NCBI GenBank assembly: GCA_029882675.1
Contig: JAOUKJ010000055.1
Coordinates: 1-13,206, forward strand
Source of the DNA: Cyclobacteriaceae bacterium
GTDB taxonomy: Bacteria; Bacteroidota; Bacteroidia; Cytophagales; Cyclobacteriaceae
DNA length: 13,206 nucleotides
Reading direction: 5' to 3'
Below, piece by piece: positions 1 through 8,309 of the stretch. The notes beneath the pieces are model-generated. The model ran no database searches and was not told the DNA's origin. It saw nothing but the letters and a program-made list of their open reading frames with translations. The position numbers were made by a program, and so were the translations under genes. Position 1 is the stretch's first letter, and each line of letters opens with the position of its first letter.

Positions 1-2
1 AG

Positions 3-347
3 CTTTTGGAAAAAACATGGAAAAGTATCCGGCAGGAAAACCTGAAAGCAGAAGTACAGCGAACGGTGGAGCAAGCTGTCCTGCATCAGCTATTTACTCT
101 GGCCACCAACAGTCATGCAACGGTACAGACCCGCGCTATTGCTCTGGTAAAAATATACGACCTGGAGGCCTGGCTCGATAAAAAGGTAAATACTGAAACA
201 AATACTGATATGAAGGCCCATTACCTCTACGCGCGTGAGCAGGTAAGTATGTTTAAAGAAAATCCTGAACGCTACATTACCACAACGCCTCTCAACCTGC
301 CGGATGGGTCGCCTATCGGGATGGAAGGCGCTTGTTCATGGCAATAG
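3..347 (+). CDS. C-terminal part of a larger protein, possibly a zinc-dependent metalloprotease (DUF5117/DUF4953-like)
   Basis: The reading frame is open to the left edge of the window, so only the last ~115 residues are seen and the true start is outside. The segment is helical and charged (repeated Leu/Ala/Arg helices, HYLYAREQVSMF) and ends with a Pro-rich tail containing PDGSPIG. That layout, helices then AHYLYA..Q then a PxGSPIG tail, resembles the C-terminus of large DUF5117/DUF4953 zinc metalloproteases. The HExxH catalytic region is not in the window, so the family call is from memory of the tail only. The last residues and the TAG stop overlap a 26-bp repeat (342-367) that also occurs in the mobile element at 8597-8622, so the natural C-terminus may have been altered by an insertion. 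The gene converges on the minus-strand operon, with 15 bp between the stops. Confidence 0.5.
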   Translation, partial: LLEKTWKSIRQENLKAEVQRTVEQAVLHQLFTLATNSHATVQTRAIALVKIYDLEAWLDKKVNTETNTDMKAHYLYAREQVSMFKENPERYITTTPLNLPDGSPIGMEGACSWQ

Positions 348-367
348 GATTTGTCATGAGGATTAAA
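342..367 (+). repeat. 26-bp match to the left end of the 8581-8778 element
   Basis: CAATAGGATTTGTCATGAGG followed by ATTAAA recurs at 8597-8622 with one mismatch (25/26). It contains the stop codon of the plus-strand gene and the stop codon of the converging minus-strand gene. It is too long to be a chance match in 13 kb. It may be a relic or a target of the TIR element at 8581-8778. Confidence 0.6.
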
Positions 368-989
368 TTCCAATATCCAGTACTTTAATAAGCACCATGC
401 CCTGAACAACAAACCTGGCAATACGGAAAAGGCCAAAAATGAGTAATTTTTTATAGGGATACTTTAGGATACTTACTGCAAGGACAACCGTAGCATAAGG
501 GGAAAAAGGGAAGAGGGCCGCTATAGTAATAAATGCACCTCCCCATTTATGCGTAAGGCCGATGTATTTCTTCAGCCTTCGCTCCATTAATAGTTTTATC
601 TTATGCGTTTTGGAAAGTCTCTCGCCAATCTTGTAGGAAACGATTCCGCCAATGTATGAGAGGGTTCCCAGAATAAAAAGCATCACCACCGGGTGGCTAA
701 ATTTACCAGCCCACATCATGAAAATATCGGGAGGCAGGAGTCCAAGTATGGATTCTGACACAAAAAAACTTACCAGGACCATCGTATCAGAATAACTACT
801 TACGGCATAATCAAACACCGCATTCAGGTCGATTAAAAACTTTCCAACCAAAACAAAACCGATAATGACCAGCAAGTATAGAAAACCTATCCTAAGCACA
901 TTGCCCCCTATATAATTATAGTAGCCCTTAAACCTGTAGTAATGAAACAGGCGCCATATTTTATTAAATACCTGTGCGATCCACGTCAT
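363..989 (-). CDS. VTT-domain (SNARE-associated, YqaA/DedA-type) inner-membrane protein
   Basis: This is a 208-aa polytopic inner-membrane protein. Hydrophobic segments lie at about residues 33-53, 68-85, 97-117, 150-172 and 182-203. The VTT family signature is visible: FFVSESILGLLPPD with FMMWAG (re-entrant region with acidic and Pro residues), then LGTLSYIGGIVSYKIG, and near the C-terminus ALFPFSPYATVVLAV followed by KYPYKKLLIFGLFRIARF. Length and order match Bacteroidota VTT proteins, which are related to DedA flippase-like transporters implicated in lipid-carrier or phospholipid movement. The substrate cannot be told from sequence. It is the last gene of the minus-strand operon, 54 bp after the START-like gene, so a membrane-lipid role is an inference from context. 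Confidence 0.85.
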   Translation of the reverse strand: MTWIAQVFNKIWRLFHYYRFKGYYNYIGGNVLRIGFLYLLVIIGFVLVGKFLIDLNAVFDYAVSSYSDTMVLVSFFVSESILGLLPPDIFMMWAGKFSHPVVMLFILGTLSYIGGIVSYKIGERLSKTHKIKLLMERRLKKYIGLTHKWGGAFITIAALFPFSPYATVVLAVSILKYPYKKLLIFGLFRIARFVVQGMVLIKVLDIGI

Positions 990-1043
990 CTTCTTTTTCC
1001 CTCCATTTCAAATTTTTATCACACCTTTTTACCTGACTACTGT

Positions 1044-1763
1044 TTAAAAGTTACTTATTGATACAAGTGATTTTTTCTTCGATTCCGGTGATTCCAGCCT
1101 CTTTTTCAAATTTGAAAAAGTATTGATGGGTATTCTGGAAGAAACCAGGTTGATGACCCATGCCGGCACAGCTCCTCCCGGATCTATGTTTAAAAAGTAC
1201 TGGATTTTCAATCGCTCCTCACTAAGGGGCACCACCCTTAACAGGGAGTTATATTCTTTCACTTTCACAAAATTTTCCTTTTCTTCAATCATTTCCGGCA
1301 CATTCCTTAAAGTGATGTCCAACATTTTTGTAACAGGATCCTGATCCACCTTTAAATGAAGTACCAGATACCTGTCAGTTACTGGCCAGGGCGCATCTGC
1401 TTCAGCGTAATAAATAAGCTCGGTATCGCTAATCTGCTTTAAAATCCGGGGGTTTTTAGCTTCAAAATTCCAGCTGGGATATTCCTCAACATTCAGCACG
1501 GTAGCAGCATACTGTTCTAATGTAGCCTCTACTTCAAAAACCGCCCCTAAAGCTTTCAAATCCGAACTGTCTCTATCACAGAAATAAACCGATATACCCT
1601 GATCAGTCTTTTTTAGTTCACAATCATTTAGGGTCTGGGCCCAAAGTACATTTGAGCCCAATGGAACATATAAAAAAAAGCAAACCTTCATCAGTTGCCT
1701 GAACAGGCTTGATTTTCGGTTAAAGTTACTCAAATAAAATATAATTTCTGAAGCAAACGTCAT
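1044..1763 (-). CDS. START-like lipid-binding domain protein with signal peptide
   Basis: This 239-aa protein carries a START/polyketide-cyclase-like fold, a hydrophobic cavity that binds lipids or other hydrophobic ligands. Landmarks are YPSWNFEAKNPRIL (early strand/helix), the family-typical DAPWPVTDRYLVLHL near residues 123-137, and the C-terminal helix PAWVINLVSSRIPINTFSNLKKRLE. The N-terminus has basic residues, then a hydrophobic core and LWAQ, a plausible signal peptidase I site near residue 43, so it probably acts in the periplasm. An alternative start at Met25 (codon at 1691-1689) gives a shorter, more typical signal peptide. The longer start is listed because it sits 2 bp after the stop of the upstream gene and suggests translational coupling. 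The ligand is unknown. Confidence 0.8.
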   Translation of the reverse strand: MTFASEIIFYLSNFNRKSSLFRQLMKVCFFLYVPLGSNVLWAQTLNDCELKKTDQGISVYFCDRDSSDLKALGAVFEVEATLEQYAATVLNVEEYPSWNFEAKNPRILKQISDTELIYYAEADAPWPVTDRYLVLHLKVDQDPVTKMLDITLRNVPEMIEEKENFVKVKEYNSLLRVVPLSEERLKIQYFLNIDPGGAVPAWVINLVSSRIPINTFSNLKKRLESPESKKKSLVSISNF

Positions 1764-1765
1764 TA

Positions 1766-4700
1766 TTAATAAACTTCATCTTCCAAAACAAGATCAAAAA
1801 TCCTTTCACGGTACTGCTTCAGAAAATAATCAATGGTTTCTATCCTCAATTTCATAGAGCCTTTGGGCTTGTTTTCATCCAGGTCTTTTAAACTAAAGAA
1901 AGGGGTGCCTGACCGCTCAATGATCTCCTCTATAACCGTATAAGTAGGGGCATCATGGCCGCATTTGAAATTGGAAAGCTCAACAGCTACCAGATTTGGG
2001 TGCCTTGCTACAAATTTGGCCGCCCACAGTTTAATATTCACATTTGTATTGAGGGTTCGCTTCCACACGTCAGAGATATCCAATGGGTGTGATATAATAC
2101 CCTCCCGCACTTCCGCTCCAAACAATTGCTCCATCGTATAATCGTCCTGAGGTAGCACATCCTGTGTTAAAATTGGATAGCCAAGCTTCTGAAACCCTTC
2201 AAAAATTTCATGGTTAATTCCCGGATCTTTGTGATAGGGCCTGCCTAATAAAACAACGCCTATTTTGTTCTCCTGTTCTATCGTTGTTAAGGTTTCCCGG
2301 GCCACTGCCCGCATATTTGACCGGTACTGTTCCAGGCATTCATAAGCCTGATCCACTGCCTGCATATTTTCTTTCCGCGTAATGCCCAGTACAGGCTGAA
2401 AGGTGTCAAACATTTGCTTTTCGAACAGCCTTTTTTCCACAAGATTAAGGAAAGGGTTCACGTACTGAATATTCATTGATTTGAAAATATCTTTTTCTTT
2501 GGTGAAAGCGGCCTTTACCGTCTCGGCAGCAGGCACGGTTGAAGGGCATACCCAGGCTCCCACAGTGTTTACAAGCCCTGAACACATGTCGCCAACCATT
2601 GGGAAAAAAATCAGATTGAGTGGTTTTTTTTCCTGTTTGGAAAACAACAGATTATGGACATGTGAAAGTGTGACTTTACTGGGAAAACAAGGATCAATAG
2701 CCCCTCTTTTCCCACCTTCTTTATAGAGTTGTTCACTGGTGAAGTCAGAAAATATGATATTTCTCTTCAAAACTCCCAAGCTTTCAAAATAGGAAGTGAA
2801 AAGCGGAGCCAGGGAATACATCAGCAATACCCGGGGTATGCCTATCCGCAAATCAGAACGGTCTGTCACCTCCTTTTTTTGTTTTTTGAAAAGGCCCTTT
2901 TGTTTAGGAGGCGACACCCTTACAGGAGAATAACTTCTAAACAGTTCCTTATTGGCCACATTGAGCAGGTTGGGGGTTGTTTTAATCACATCATCCAATC
3001 CTTTCTTTATCCCCCGCATAGCAGCCACATCTTCTACGGATCCCTTTTCACAGAAATTGCCCACAATGACCCGCCGGGTTTTTACGGATTTTCCATTTCC
3101 GTTGTGCGCAGTATGACCATTTGTAGCTGAAACTACTGGTGTCTTTGCCATGCCCTCATGTTGATTCATTGTCATTCCATGCTGATGACCATTTTCTCCC
3201 AGCTCCAGATCAATAAACGTGCGCAGGCACTTATTCTTACAGAAAGAACAACGCGTCGATTCATCACAGGTGGTGTTGTATTTTATATTTGCGGTAGCAT
3301 CCATACCTATAAAACCGGTGGTTTTCCGGCCGTGCTCCCACAATCGGATGGCTTCGAGACCGGCACCTATGGCCCCACTTTCACCACAATGCTTATGTAC
3401 GATAATGGTCGGCTTTTCCGGTTTACCTTCAAAGCGGGACTCAATGAAATCCACCTGTGCCTTTACGGCTGCCATGTTGTTTTGCGTACCCCCCTGAAGT
3501 ACAAAATGAGTGCCCAGTTTAGCGAAGTTGGGGATCTGGGCTACATACAGCCAAACATTTTTGGGCAATACGTTAGCCAGCCCTGATAGAATTTCTTCCC
3601 GTTGCCAACCCATCCTTTGAAAATTAACGATATCAGATTGTAAAAACACGGCGCACCCATAGGCAAATGTCGGAGATAAACGGGCTTTAAATGCATTTTC
3701 AGCATATTTTTCCACCGGTATCCCGAAACTTTCAGCCGTACTCTGCAGGAAGTAACCGTTACCTGCCGAGCATTGTGTGTTAAGTTCAAAGTCTTTCACC
3801 TGGCCATCTTTCAGCATCATGATTTTGATGTCCTGGCCACCGATATCACATATTACATCTACTTTATTATAATAGTGCAATGCCGATTGGGTGTGGGCCA
3901 CGGTTTCCACGACTGCTGCATCAGCACACAGCACTTCTTTTAACACATCTTTGGCATATCCTGTCGTCACAAGCCCCAACACCCGAAGGGTGGCTCCGGC
4001 GGAAAGAACCTGCTCATGGAGCTTGTTTAGTACACTTTTCGTGTCTTCTATGGGATTACCCCTGGAAAGTTGATATGCCTTTGACAACACTTCTTTTTCG
4101 GGACTTATCAGCACGGCTTTTGTAGAAGTAGACCCTGCGTCAAGTCCGATAAAGGCCTCTACCTTTTGTCCCGGATAAAAGGACGCAGACTCAAAATTTT
4201 CAGGGGCATATTTCTCATAAAAAGCATGCATTTCGTCTTCTGAGGTGACCAGTCCCTTGTCGGCCCCGGCTTTTGCTTTCAGTCTCCCCTCCTTGATATA
4301 ATAGTTAAGTGCATCCCAACCCATATATTCACCATGATCCTCCTCTTCGTCCAACCCGTATTCTATGGCCCCTATGGCCGCAAAATACAAGGCGTTATCA
4401 GGCGTGATGATGAGATCCTTTGGATTACAACCTTCAGGCAAAGGGTAATCCCTTTCTTTCCACAGCAAACTAATATGGTGCTTCCAGGCCTGTTGGATAC
4501 CCTCAATGTGATTATTGGGGCCACCAATAAGTAAAACCTGCGGACGGAGGGTATGCCCACGTGTAAGTACGGTCAGGTTTTGGAGCACAATAGCTTCAAA
4601 AAGGCTGGCCATCAGCTCTTTTGTTTGTACCCCCTGCTTTTGCAGACTGTTGATGTCTGTTTCAGCAAATACGCCACACTTCCCTGCCACCGAATGCAAC

Positions 4701-5212
4701 TTCACTCCGTCGTACTGCTGTTTGGCCAATTCATCCGAAGGTATTGCCAGCTTGGCATTTATTTTATCCAGCACCGCACCTGTTCCCCCGGCACATTTAT
4801 CATTCATGCTGGGTATTTTCTTTTTTCTGCCGGTGCCGGGAATTTCTTTAAATATGATAATTTTGGAGTCCTGGCCTCCCAAATCAATAATCGAGCCTAC
4901 GTCGGGGTAAAGCTTTTCTGCGGCCAGGCATACGGCTGTCACCTCCTGCACAAATTTAGCCCCAATCAGCGCGGATATATTCATGGCTCCGCTGCCGGTC
5001 AAATACAGCCTCATTTCATCACGCGTGATGTGGGAATGATCCGATTCAATCCGTTGAAGGAAGCTGAGCACCATTTCAGGTTGTTTGGTCTCATGCCGCT
5101 GATAGTCCTGCCATATTATCTCCCCGGAAAGATGATCAACAACGACTGCTTTGACCGTAGTAGAGCCTACATCAATTCCTATTAACAGTTTTACTGTATC
5201 CATGGTATTCAT
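1766..5212 (-). CDS. Acyl-CoA dehydratase activase-type protein: two BcrA/BadF/HgdC ATPase domains plus DUF2229
   Basis: This 1148-aa protein belongs to the large ATP-dependent activators of 2-hydroxyacyl-CoA dehydratases and benzoyl-CoA reductases. Residues 9-285 are one ASKHA ATPase domain (GIDVGSTTVKAV, IDLGGQDSK). It keeps the two Fe-S cysteines of HgdC-like activases, C140 (KCAGGTG) and C179 (GKCGVFAETD). Residues 353-625 are a second copy (GLDAGSTSTKAV, CDIGGQDIK) with C481 (CSAGNG) and C520 (GCAVFLQSD). Both cysteine pairs are 39 residues apart, as in the known [4Fe-4S] activases. C649, C655, C658 and C662 form a compact metal or Fe-S site. After a His/Asn-rich linker (674-709), residues 788-1130 are the DUF2229/CoA-enzyme-activase region (GIPRVLLMYS, DPCFPSKV, GRPYHKDPGINH, KCGHDAPT). 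Homologues are often single proteins of ~1400 aa; here the last part is encoded by the 566-aa gene 14 bp upstream. The physiological substrate is unknown, and no separate HgdA/HgdB subunits are in the window. Confidence 0.88.
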   Translation of the reverse strand: MNTMDTVKLLIGIDVGSTTVKAVVVDHLSGEIIWQDYQRHETKQPEMVLSFLQRIESDHSHITRDEMRLYLTGSGAMNISALIGAKFVQEVTAVCLAAEKLYPDVGSIIDLGGQDSKIIIFKEIPGTGRKKKIPSMNDKCAGGTGAVLDKINAKLAIPSDELAKQQYDGVKLHSVAGKCGVFAETDINSLQKQGVQTKELMASLFEAIVLQNLTVLTRGHTLRPQVLLIGGPNNHIEGIQQAWKHHISLLWKERDYPLPEGCNPKDLIITPDNALYFAAIGAIEYGLDEEEDHGEYMGWDALNYYIKEGRLKAKAGADKGLVTSEDEMHAFYEKYAPENFESASFYPGQKVEAFIGLDAGSTSTKAVLISPEKEVLSKAYQLSRGNPIEDTKSVLNKLHEQVLSAGATLRVLGLVTTGYAKDVLKEVLCADAAVVETVAHTQSALHYYNKVDVICDIGGQDIKIMMLKDGQVKDFELNTQCSAGNGYFLQSTAESFGIPVEKYAENAFKARLSPTFAYGCAVFLQSDIVNFQRMGWQREEILSGLANVLPKNVWLYVAQIPNFAKLGTHFVLQGGTQNNMAAVKAQVDFIESRFEGKPEKPTIIVHKHCGESGAIGAGLEAIRLWEHGRKTTGFIGMDATANIKYNTTCDESTRCSFCKNKCLRTFIDLELGENGHQHGMTMNQHEGMAKTPVVSATNGHTAHNGNGKSVKTRRVIVGNFCEKGSVEDVAAMRGIKKGLDDVIKTTPNLLNVANKELFRSYSPVRVSPPKQKGLFKKQKKEVTDRSDLRIGIPRVLLMYSLAPLFTSYFESLGVLKRNIIFSDFTSEQLYKEGGKRGAIDPCFPSKVTLSHVHNLLFSKQEKKPLNLIFFPMVGDMCSGLVNTVGAWVCPSTVPAAETVKAAFTKEKDIFKSMNIQYVNPFLNLVEKRLFEKQMFDTFQPVLGITRKENMQAVDQAYECLEQYRSNMRAVARETLTTIEQENKIGVVLLGRPYHKDPGINHEIFEGFQKLGYPILTQDVLPQDDYTMEQLFGAEVREGIISHPLDISDVWKRTLNTNVNIKLWAAKFVARHPNLVAVELSNFKCGHDAPTYTVIEEIIERSGTPFFSLKDLDENKPKGSMKLRIETIDYFLKQYRERIFDLVLEDEVY

Positions 5213-5226
5213 ATTTTCGTGAGAGG

Positions 5227-6927
5227 TTATGCGGCTGTCTCCTGTTTGATCAGGGCATCGACATGATATATGAAATTTGCGGCCTGACTTACCGTGCCAT
5301 TGTGTTTTGGAACGATATAAAACGGGCTTTTTAGGATGGGGTTCCTGTTGACATAGTCCCTCATTTCTTCCATCGTAGACTGCACCGTTTCTTTGGCCGT
5401 AGCCATCTCGGTTTTAGCTTTGACACGGGCATCCCCCAGGGACATCAACACCCGGCTTTGGGCATTGGTTTCGCCATCGCCTGAAGTCTCCAGGGGAAGA
5501 AAGATGATGTCCTTGTATTTTTCAATCACAGCCGCCTGCACCCCGTCTGACTGGGTACTGGGCATGCACCCGAAAGGCTTAAGGCTCAATACCATGTGAC
5601 ACAATTTGTGTTCGTGATAGTATATGTTCTTTGCAATTTCCATATACCCTTCGGCCCCTTCTATATTTATATTATAAAACGGATTGGCAACTTCCTGAAG
5701 TATACTTTGTTTTATAAGCATGTGGTTATTTCCCCCAAGGGCTTTCAACAAACGGGAGTACTCCCTTCGGAATAAAAAATTACCCAACAGCAGGGTTTGC
5801 CTTTTCTTTTGAAATTTAAGATAGTTTTTATAACGCTTCCTCACCTGCCACCAACCCTTAATCCTGTCTTTCAACAACATTTCCCGGCGGTTTTCATGTC
5901 GGAGTAAACCCTTGCTAAACAAGAGCTGTATGAGCGATGCTACCGGCTCGACTAATAACACGGCGCCTTCCTTTTCCAGGAAACGAAACATATTAAAATT
6001 CCCTTCACCCACTGTTGTTATTGCCCAAAACTCACCGGTAATCTTAACGGTAGTTTTTGATTTGAACCGATCCACTTCAACGGCTTCAAACATTTTCCGG
6101 ACTTCTTTAAGCGCGTCGGTATAGTAATTGCTTTTCAACTGTTCAATAAACCGAACCAGGAAAAGTGCGGTATTGGTAAGGTGAAGCTTTTTGAAAAAAA
6201 TATCCTTCCATCCTTTAAATACTACTCGTCGCTTATTTTGCAGCTTGTCATACAGGTATTTCAGTGCCTTTTCCATCACTTCGTTGGTTTTGCCTTCCTC
6301 CACCTCAAAAGGCCGGATGGCATAGCCCAATTCACTGACTACATCTGCCATGTTCAGGGCATTCACTGTAGCCAGAAAAAATTCGGGATTTACCTGGACT
6401 CCTTTTCCCTGTATTTTTTGGTTCAATCCTCCTTCATTTTCAAAAACCAATATTCTGAATCCCTCATAACCACAATCTTTCATGGCCATCCGGTATTCTG
6501 TTTCCAACATCCCAAACCGGCAGGGCGCATTACATCCTATGGTGAAAAACACATAATTCTCAATAATTTCTTCTTTTGGAATCCCCGACTTCTCCAAATT
6601 ACGGAGATAGCGTATCAGGTTACCCACGGTAAAATAAGCCGGATTACAATAGCCATTGTTGCCATATTCCCGCCCCAGGTGAAAGGCATCGAGATTGGTG
6701 TTTGGCAAGGCAACGGTCTTTACCCCCAATCCTTTCATGGTAGCCTCAAAAAGATAATCGTGGGCAGGGGACAGCCCCCCTACCAGGACAGTCGTTGTCT
6801 CCCGCTCTTCATATAAAAAGGGCCGCTCTTTATGAATTCTGAAATGCCTTGCGGTAGATTTGTTATTAGCGGGAATCTTCTTCCCCCGGGTCTTTTTTTC
6901 AACCAGTTCAATCAATTCATTTTTCAT
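5227..6927 (-). CDS. CoA-substrate enzyme activase / 2-hydroxyacyl-CoA dehydratase-like partner protein
   Basis: This is a 566-aa cysteine-containing protein. It corresponds to the C-terminal part of the fused ~1400-aa activase family proteins and is partner to the 1148-aa gene that starts 14 bp downstream. Visible family motifs are VLVGGLSPAHDYLF (44-60), LGREYGNNGYCNPAYFTVGN (84-103, C94), GCNAPCRFGMLETEYR (131-146, C132 and C136), FGCMPSTQSDG (452-462, C454) and FLPLETSGDGETNAQSR (476-492). The cysteines are in positions that bind an Fe-S cluster in HgdB/double-cubane-type proteins, but which ones do so here is an inference. It is the first gene of the operon. The A-rich leader has no strong Shine-Dalgarno, as is usual in Bacteroidota. 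The reaction is probably ATP-dependent low-potential electron transfer onto a CoA thioester or similar substrate, unproven here. Confidence 0.82.
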   Translation of the reverse strand: MKNELIELVEKKTRGKKIPANNKSTARHFRIHKERPFLYEERETTTVLVGGLSPAHDYLFEATMKGLGVKTVALPNTNLDAFHLGREYGNNGYCNPAYFTVGNLIRYLRNLEKSGIPKEEIIENYVFFTIGCNAPCRFGMLETEYRMAMKDCGYEGFRILVFENEGGLNQKIQGKGVQVNPEFFLATVNALNMADVVSELGYAIRPFEVEEGKTNEVMEKALKYLYDKLQNKRRVVFKGWKDIFFKKLHLTNTALFLVRFIEQLKSNYYTDALKEVRKMFEAVEVDRFKSKTTVKITGEFWAITTVGEGNFNMFRFLEKEGAVLLVEPVASLIQLLFSKGLLRHENRREMLLKDRIKGWWQVRKRYKNYLKFQKKRQTLLLGNFLFRREYSRLLKALGGNNHMLIKQSILQEVANPFYNINIEGAEGYMEIAKNIYYHEHKLCHMVLSLKPFGCMPSTQSDGVQAAVIEKYKDIIFLPLETSGDGETNAQSRVLMSLGDARVKAKTEMATAKETVQSTMEEMRDYVNRNPILKSPFYIVPKHNGTVSQAANFIYHVDALIKQETAA

Positions 6928-6975
6928 GGCAAGTCGGTTTTTAACTTAAGTTCTTATTAATATTTAATAACTTTT

Positions 6976-7013
6976 ATGACATAAATCATTTTTATTCATG
7001 ACAAAAATCATTT
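6976..7013 (-). promoter_or_regulatory. Tandem Crp/Fnr-like operator dyads upstream of the activase operon
   Basis: ATGACATAAATCATTT (6976-6991) and ATGACAAAAATCATTT (6998-7013) are direct repeats 22 bp apart (two helical turns). Each is itself an inverted repeat ATGA-N6-TCAT, the half-site spacing of Crp/Fnr-family sites (TGA-N6-TCA). They lie 49-86 bp upstream of the first operon codon. If the nearer dyad is a class II site, a start point near 6942 would be expected, with TTAATAAGAA as a possible minus-strand -10 region. The regulator and the start point are inferred. Confidence 0.5.
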
Positions 7014-7319
7014 ATGCATTTTTATGTGTTTAACGCGATATTTTCATACTACATAATATCTTTTTATATATAATATTATAATCCTACAGATTAATATCAA
7101 CACTAAGTTAGTGATATGAAATAAATATGTGTGGCGAATTTTGCAACTGGGTTATTGCCTTTGTGATCTTTCAATTTATTCATTCCCATAGAAGAAAATA
7201 AAAATTATTATATGCCTGTATTGTCAAAGGGCATGGCCCTATTGAGGATATTCAGTAGAAACAATAAGGTCAATTGTATATTTTGCCAGAGGCAAGTGAA
7301 TGGTATATTTCATGAATGA
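7014..7319. other. AT-rich intergenic region without a recognisable gene
   Basis: These ~306 bases separate two minus-strand genes and are very A/T rich (runs such as TTTTTATATATAATATTATAAT near 7059). No frame has coding character. A short hairpin AGGGC-ATG-GCCCT (7228-7240) could lie in the 3' region of the barrel gene transcript, but it has no U-tract and is not called a terminator. Confidence 0.5.
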
Positions 7320-8309
7320 CTAAAACGGCACTGTCAATCCCAGCCAGGGAATCGCAATGAAAGCATCGAGGTCTGCGGCAAGTGGAATAAACAAACCATA
7401 ATCAAGTCCTACATTCCGGATAATCCGCCGACCGCCTATGGAAATCAGTCCAAAATTATCATTATCGCCTCCATCATTGTTACCACCGAACACAAACATA
7501 TTTTCACTCAGGAAATATCCCTTTGGGCCACCACGGGCAATAAAAGAACAGGATATCATGTTGATATGGTTGGTCACCGGGTCGGTGGTTACGACCCAGT
7601 CCTGCAGGTTATCGTCCCAGTATTCACCTCCGCTGCGGTCGTGTATAAAACCATTGCCATATCCCAGGCTCATATTTTTGTCCCGGCTTCCGAAGGTCAT
7701 CATACCATACAGGATGCCAAATTCATTTTTCTCCCCCAGAACGCTTCCCAGCAAAGCGCCCGTTCCCAGGTTTACTTTGTCCTTCTTCAAAGGCAAAGAC
7801 ACCTTGGGAGTAATCCAGACCGGTGTAGGGGCGCCATCAAACAAAAACAGCGGGATGATTCCCCCGCCTATTGAAAACCGGTCTGTGGCACCATAGGCCA
7901 CCTGGTTCCACAACACCCAGATGTTCTGGTAATAACCTTCTTTTTTCTTGAGTCCATAGCCATTGGGCGCCCAGAAATAGCGCGTGGCCTGGATATCTTC
8001 CGGCCAGTATTGACCTGCCACTTCCTGAACAGGCCTGATCTCTTTCATGTTTTTAACAAAATCTTTATGCAGAGTTATGACGCCATAATGGTCGGCCCGG
8101 AACACCAGCGTCTCATCATTGCTACTGATGACCTGACCATAAAACAGGTTCCCGTCAGTCGTTTCTACCAGATACCGGGACGTATCTGCAGAGATCTCCT
8201 GCGACCAGGCCAAAGGAAAAAACAAGACACAAAAAACAACGGTTAAACAACCTTTGAGCACACCAACACTTCCTGCATTGCCACGCCCCCATTTTGTAAA
8301 GCCAAACAT
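7320..8309 (-). CDS. Outer-membrane beta-barrel protein with N-terminal SH3-like region
   Basis: This 329-aa exported protein has a basic N-terminus, a hydrophobic stretch (CLTVVFCVLFFPLAWS) and a likely cleavage after Ser36. Residues ~45-92 (YLVETTDGNLFYGQVISSND, then ETLVFRADHYGVITLHKDFV) look like a small all-beta SH3/Sm-like module often found before barrels in Bacteroidota. From ~105 on, alternating aromatic/Gly-rich strands (FSIGGGIIPLFLFDG, LGTGALLGSVLGEKNEFGIL, DNFGLISIGGRRII) and a terminal Phe (GLTVPF) are typical of an outer-membrane barrel. The function is not recognised. It is transcribed in the same direction as the activase operon but separated from it by ~390 bp, so it is probably a separate unit. 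Confidence 0.75.
   Translation of the reverse strand: MFGFTKWGRGNAGSVGVLKGCLTVVFCVLFFPLAWSQEISADTSRYLVETTDGNLFYGQVISSNDETLVFRADHYGVITLHKDFVKNMKEIRPVQEVAGQYWPEDIQATRYFWAPNGYGLKKKEGYYQNIWVLWNQVAYGATDRFSIGGGIIPLFLFDGAPTPVWITPKVSLPLKKDKVNLGTGALLGSVLGEKNEFGILYGMMTFGSRDKNMSLGYGNGFIHDRSGGEYWDDNLQDWVVTTDPVTNHINMISCSFIARGGPKGYFLSENMFVFGGNNDGGDNDNFGLISIGGRRIIRNVGLDYGLFIPLAADLDAFIAIPWLGLTVPF

Noticed and set aside
3158..3586. Plus-strand ORFs over the activase genes (e.g. 142 and 210 aa)
   Set aside because: They are shadows of the conserved minus-strand activase, whose motifs cover the whole interval.
7228..7240. AGGGC-ATG-GCCCT as terminator of the barrel gene
   Set aside because: The stem is only 5 bp and no U-tract follows on the minus strand.
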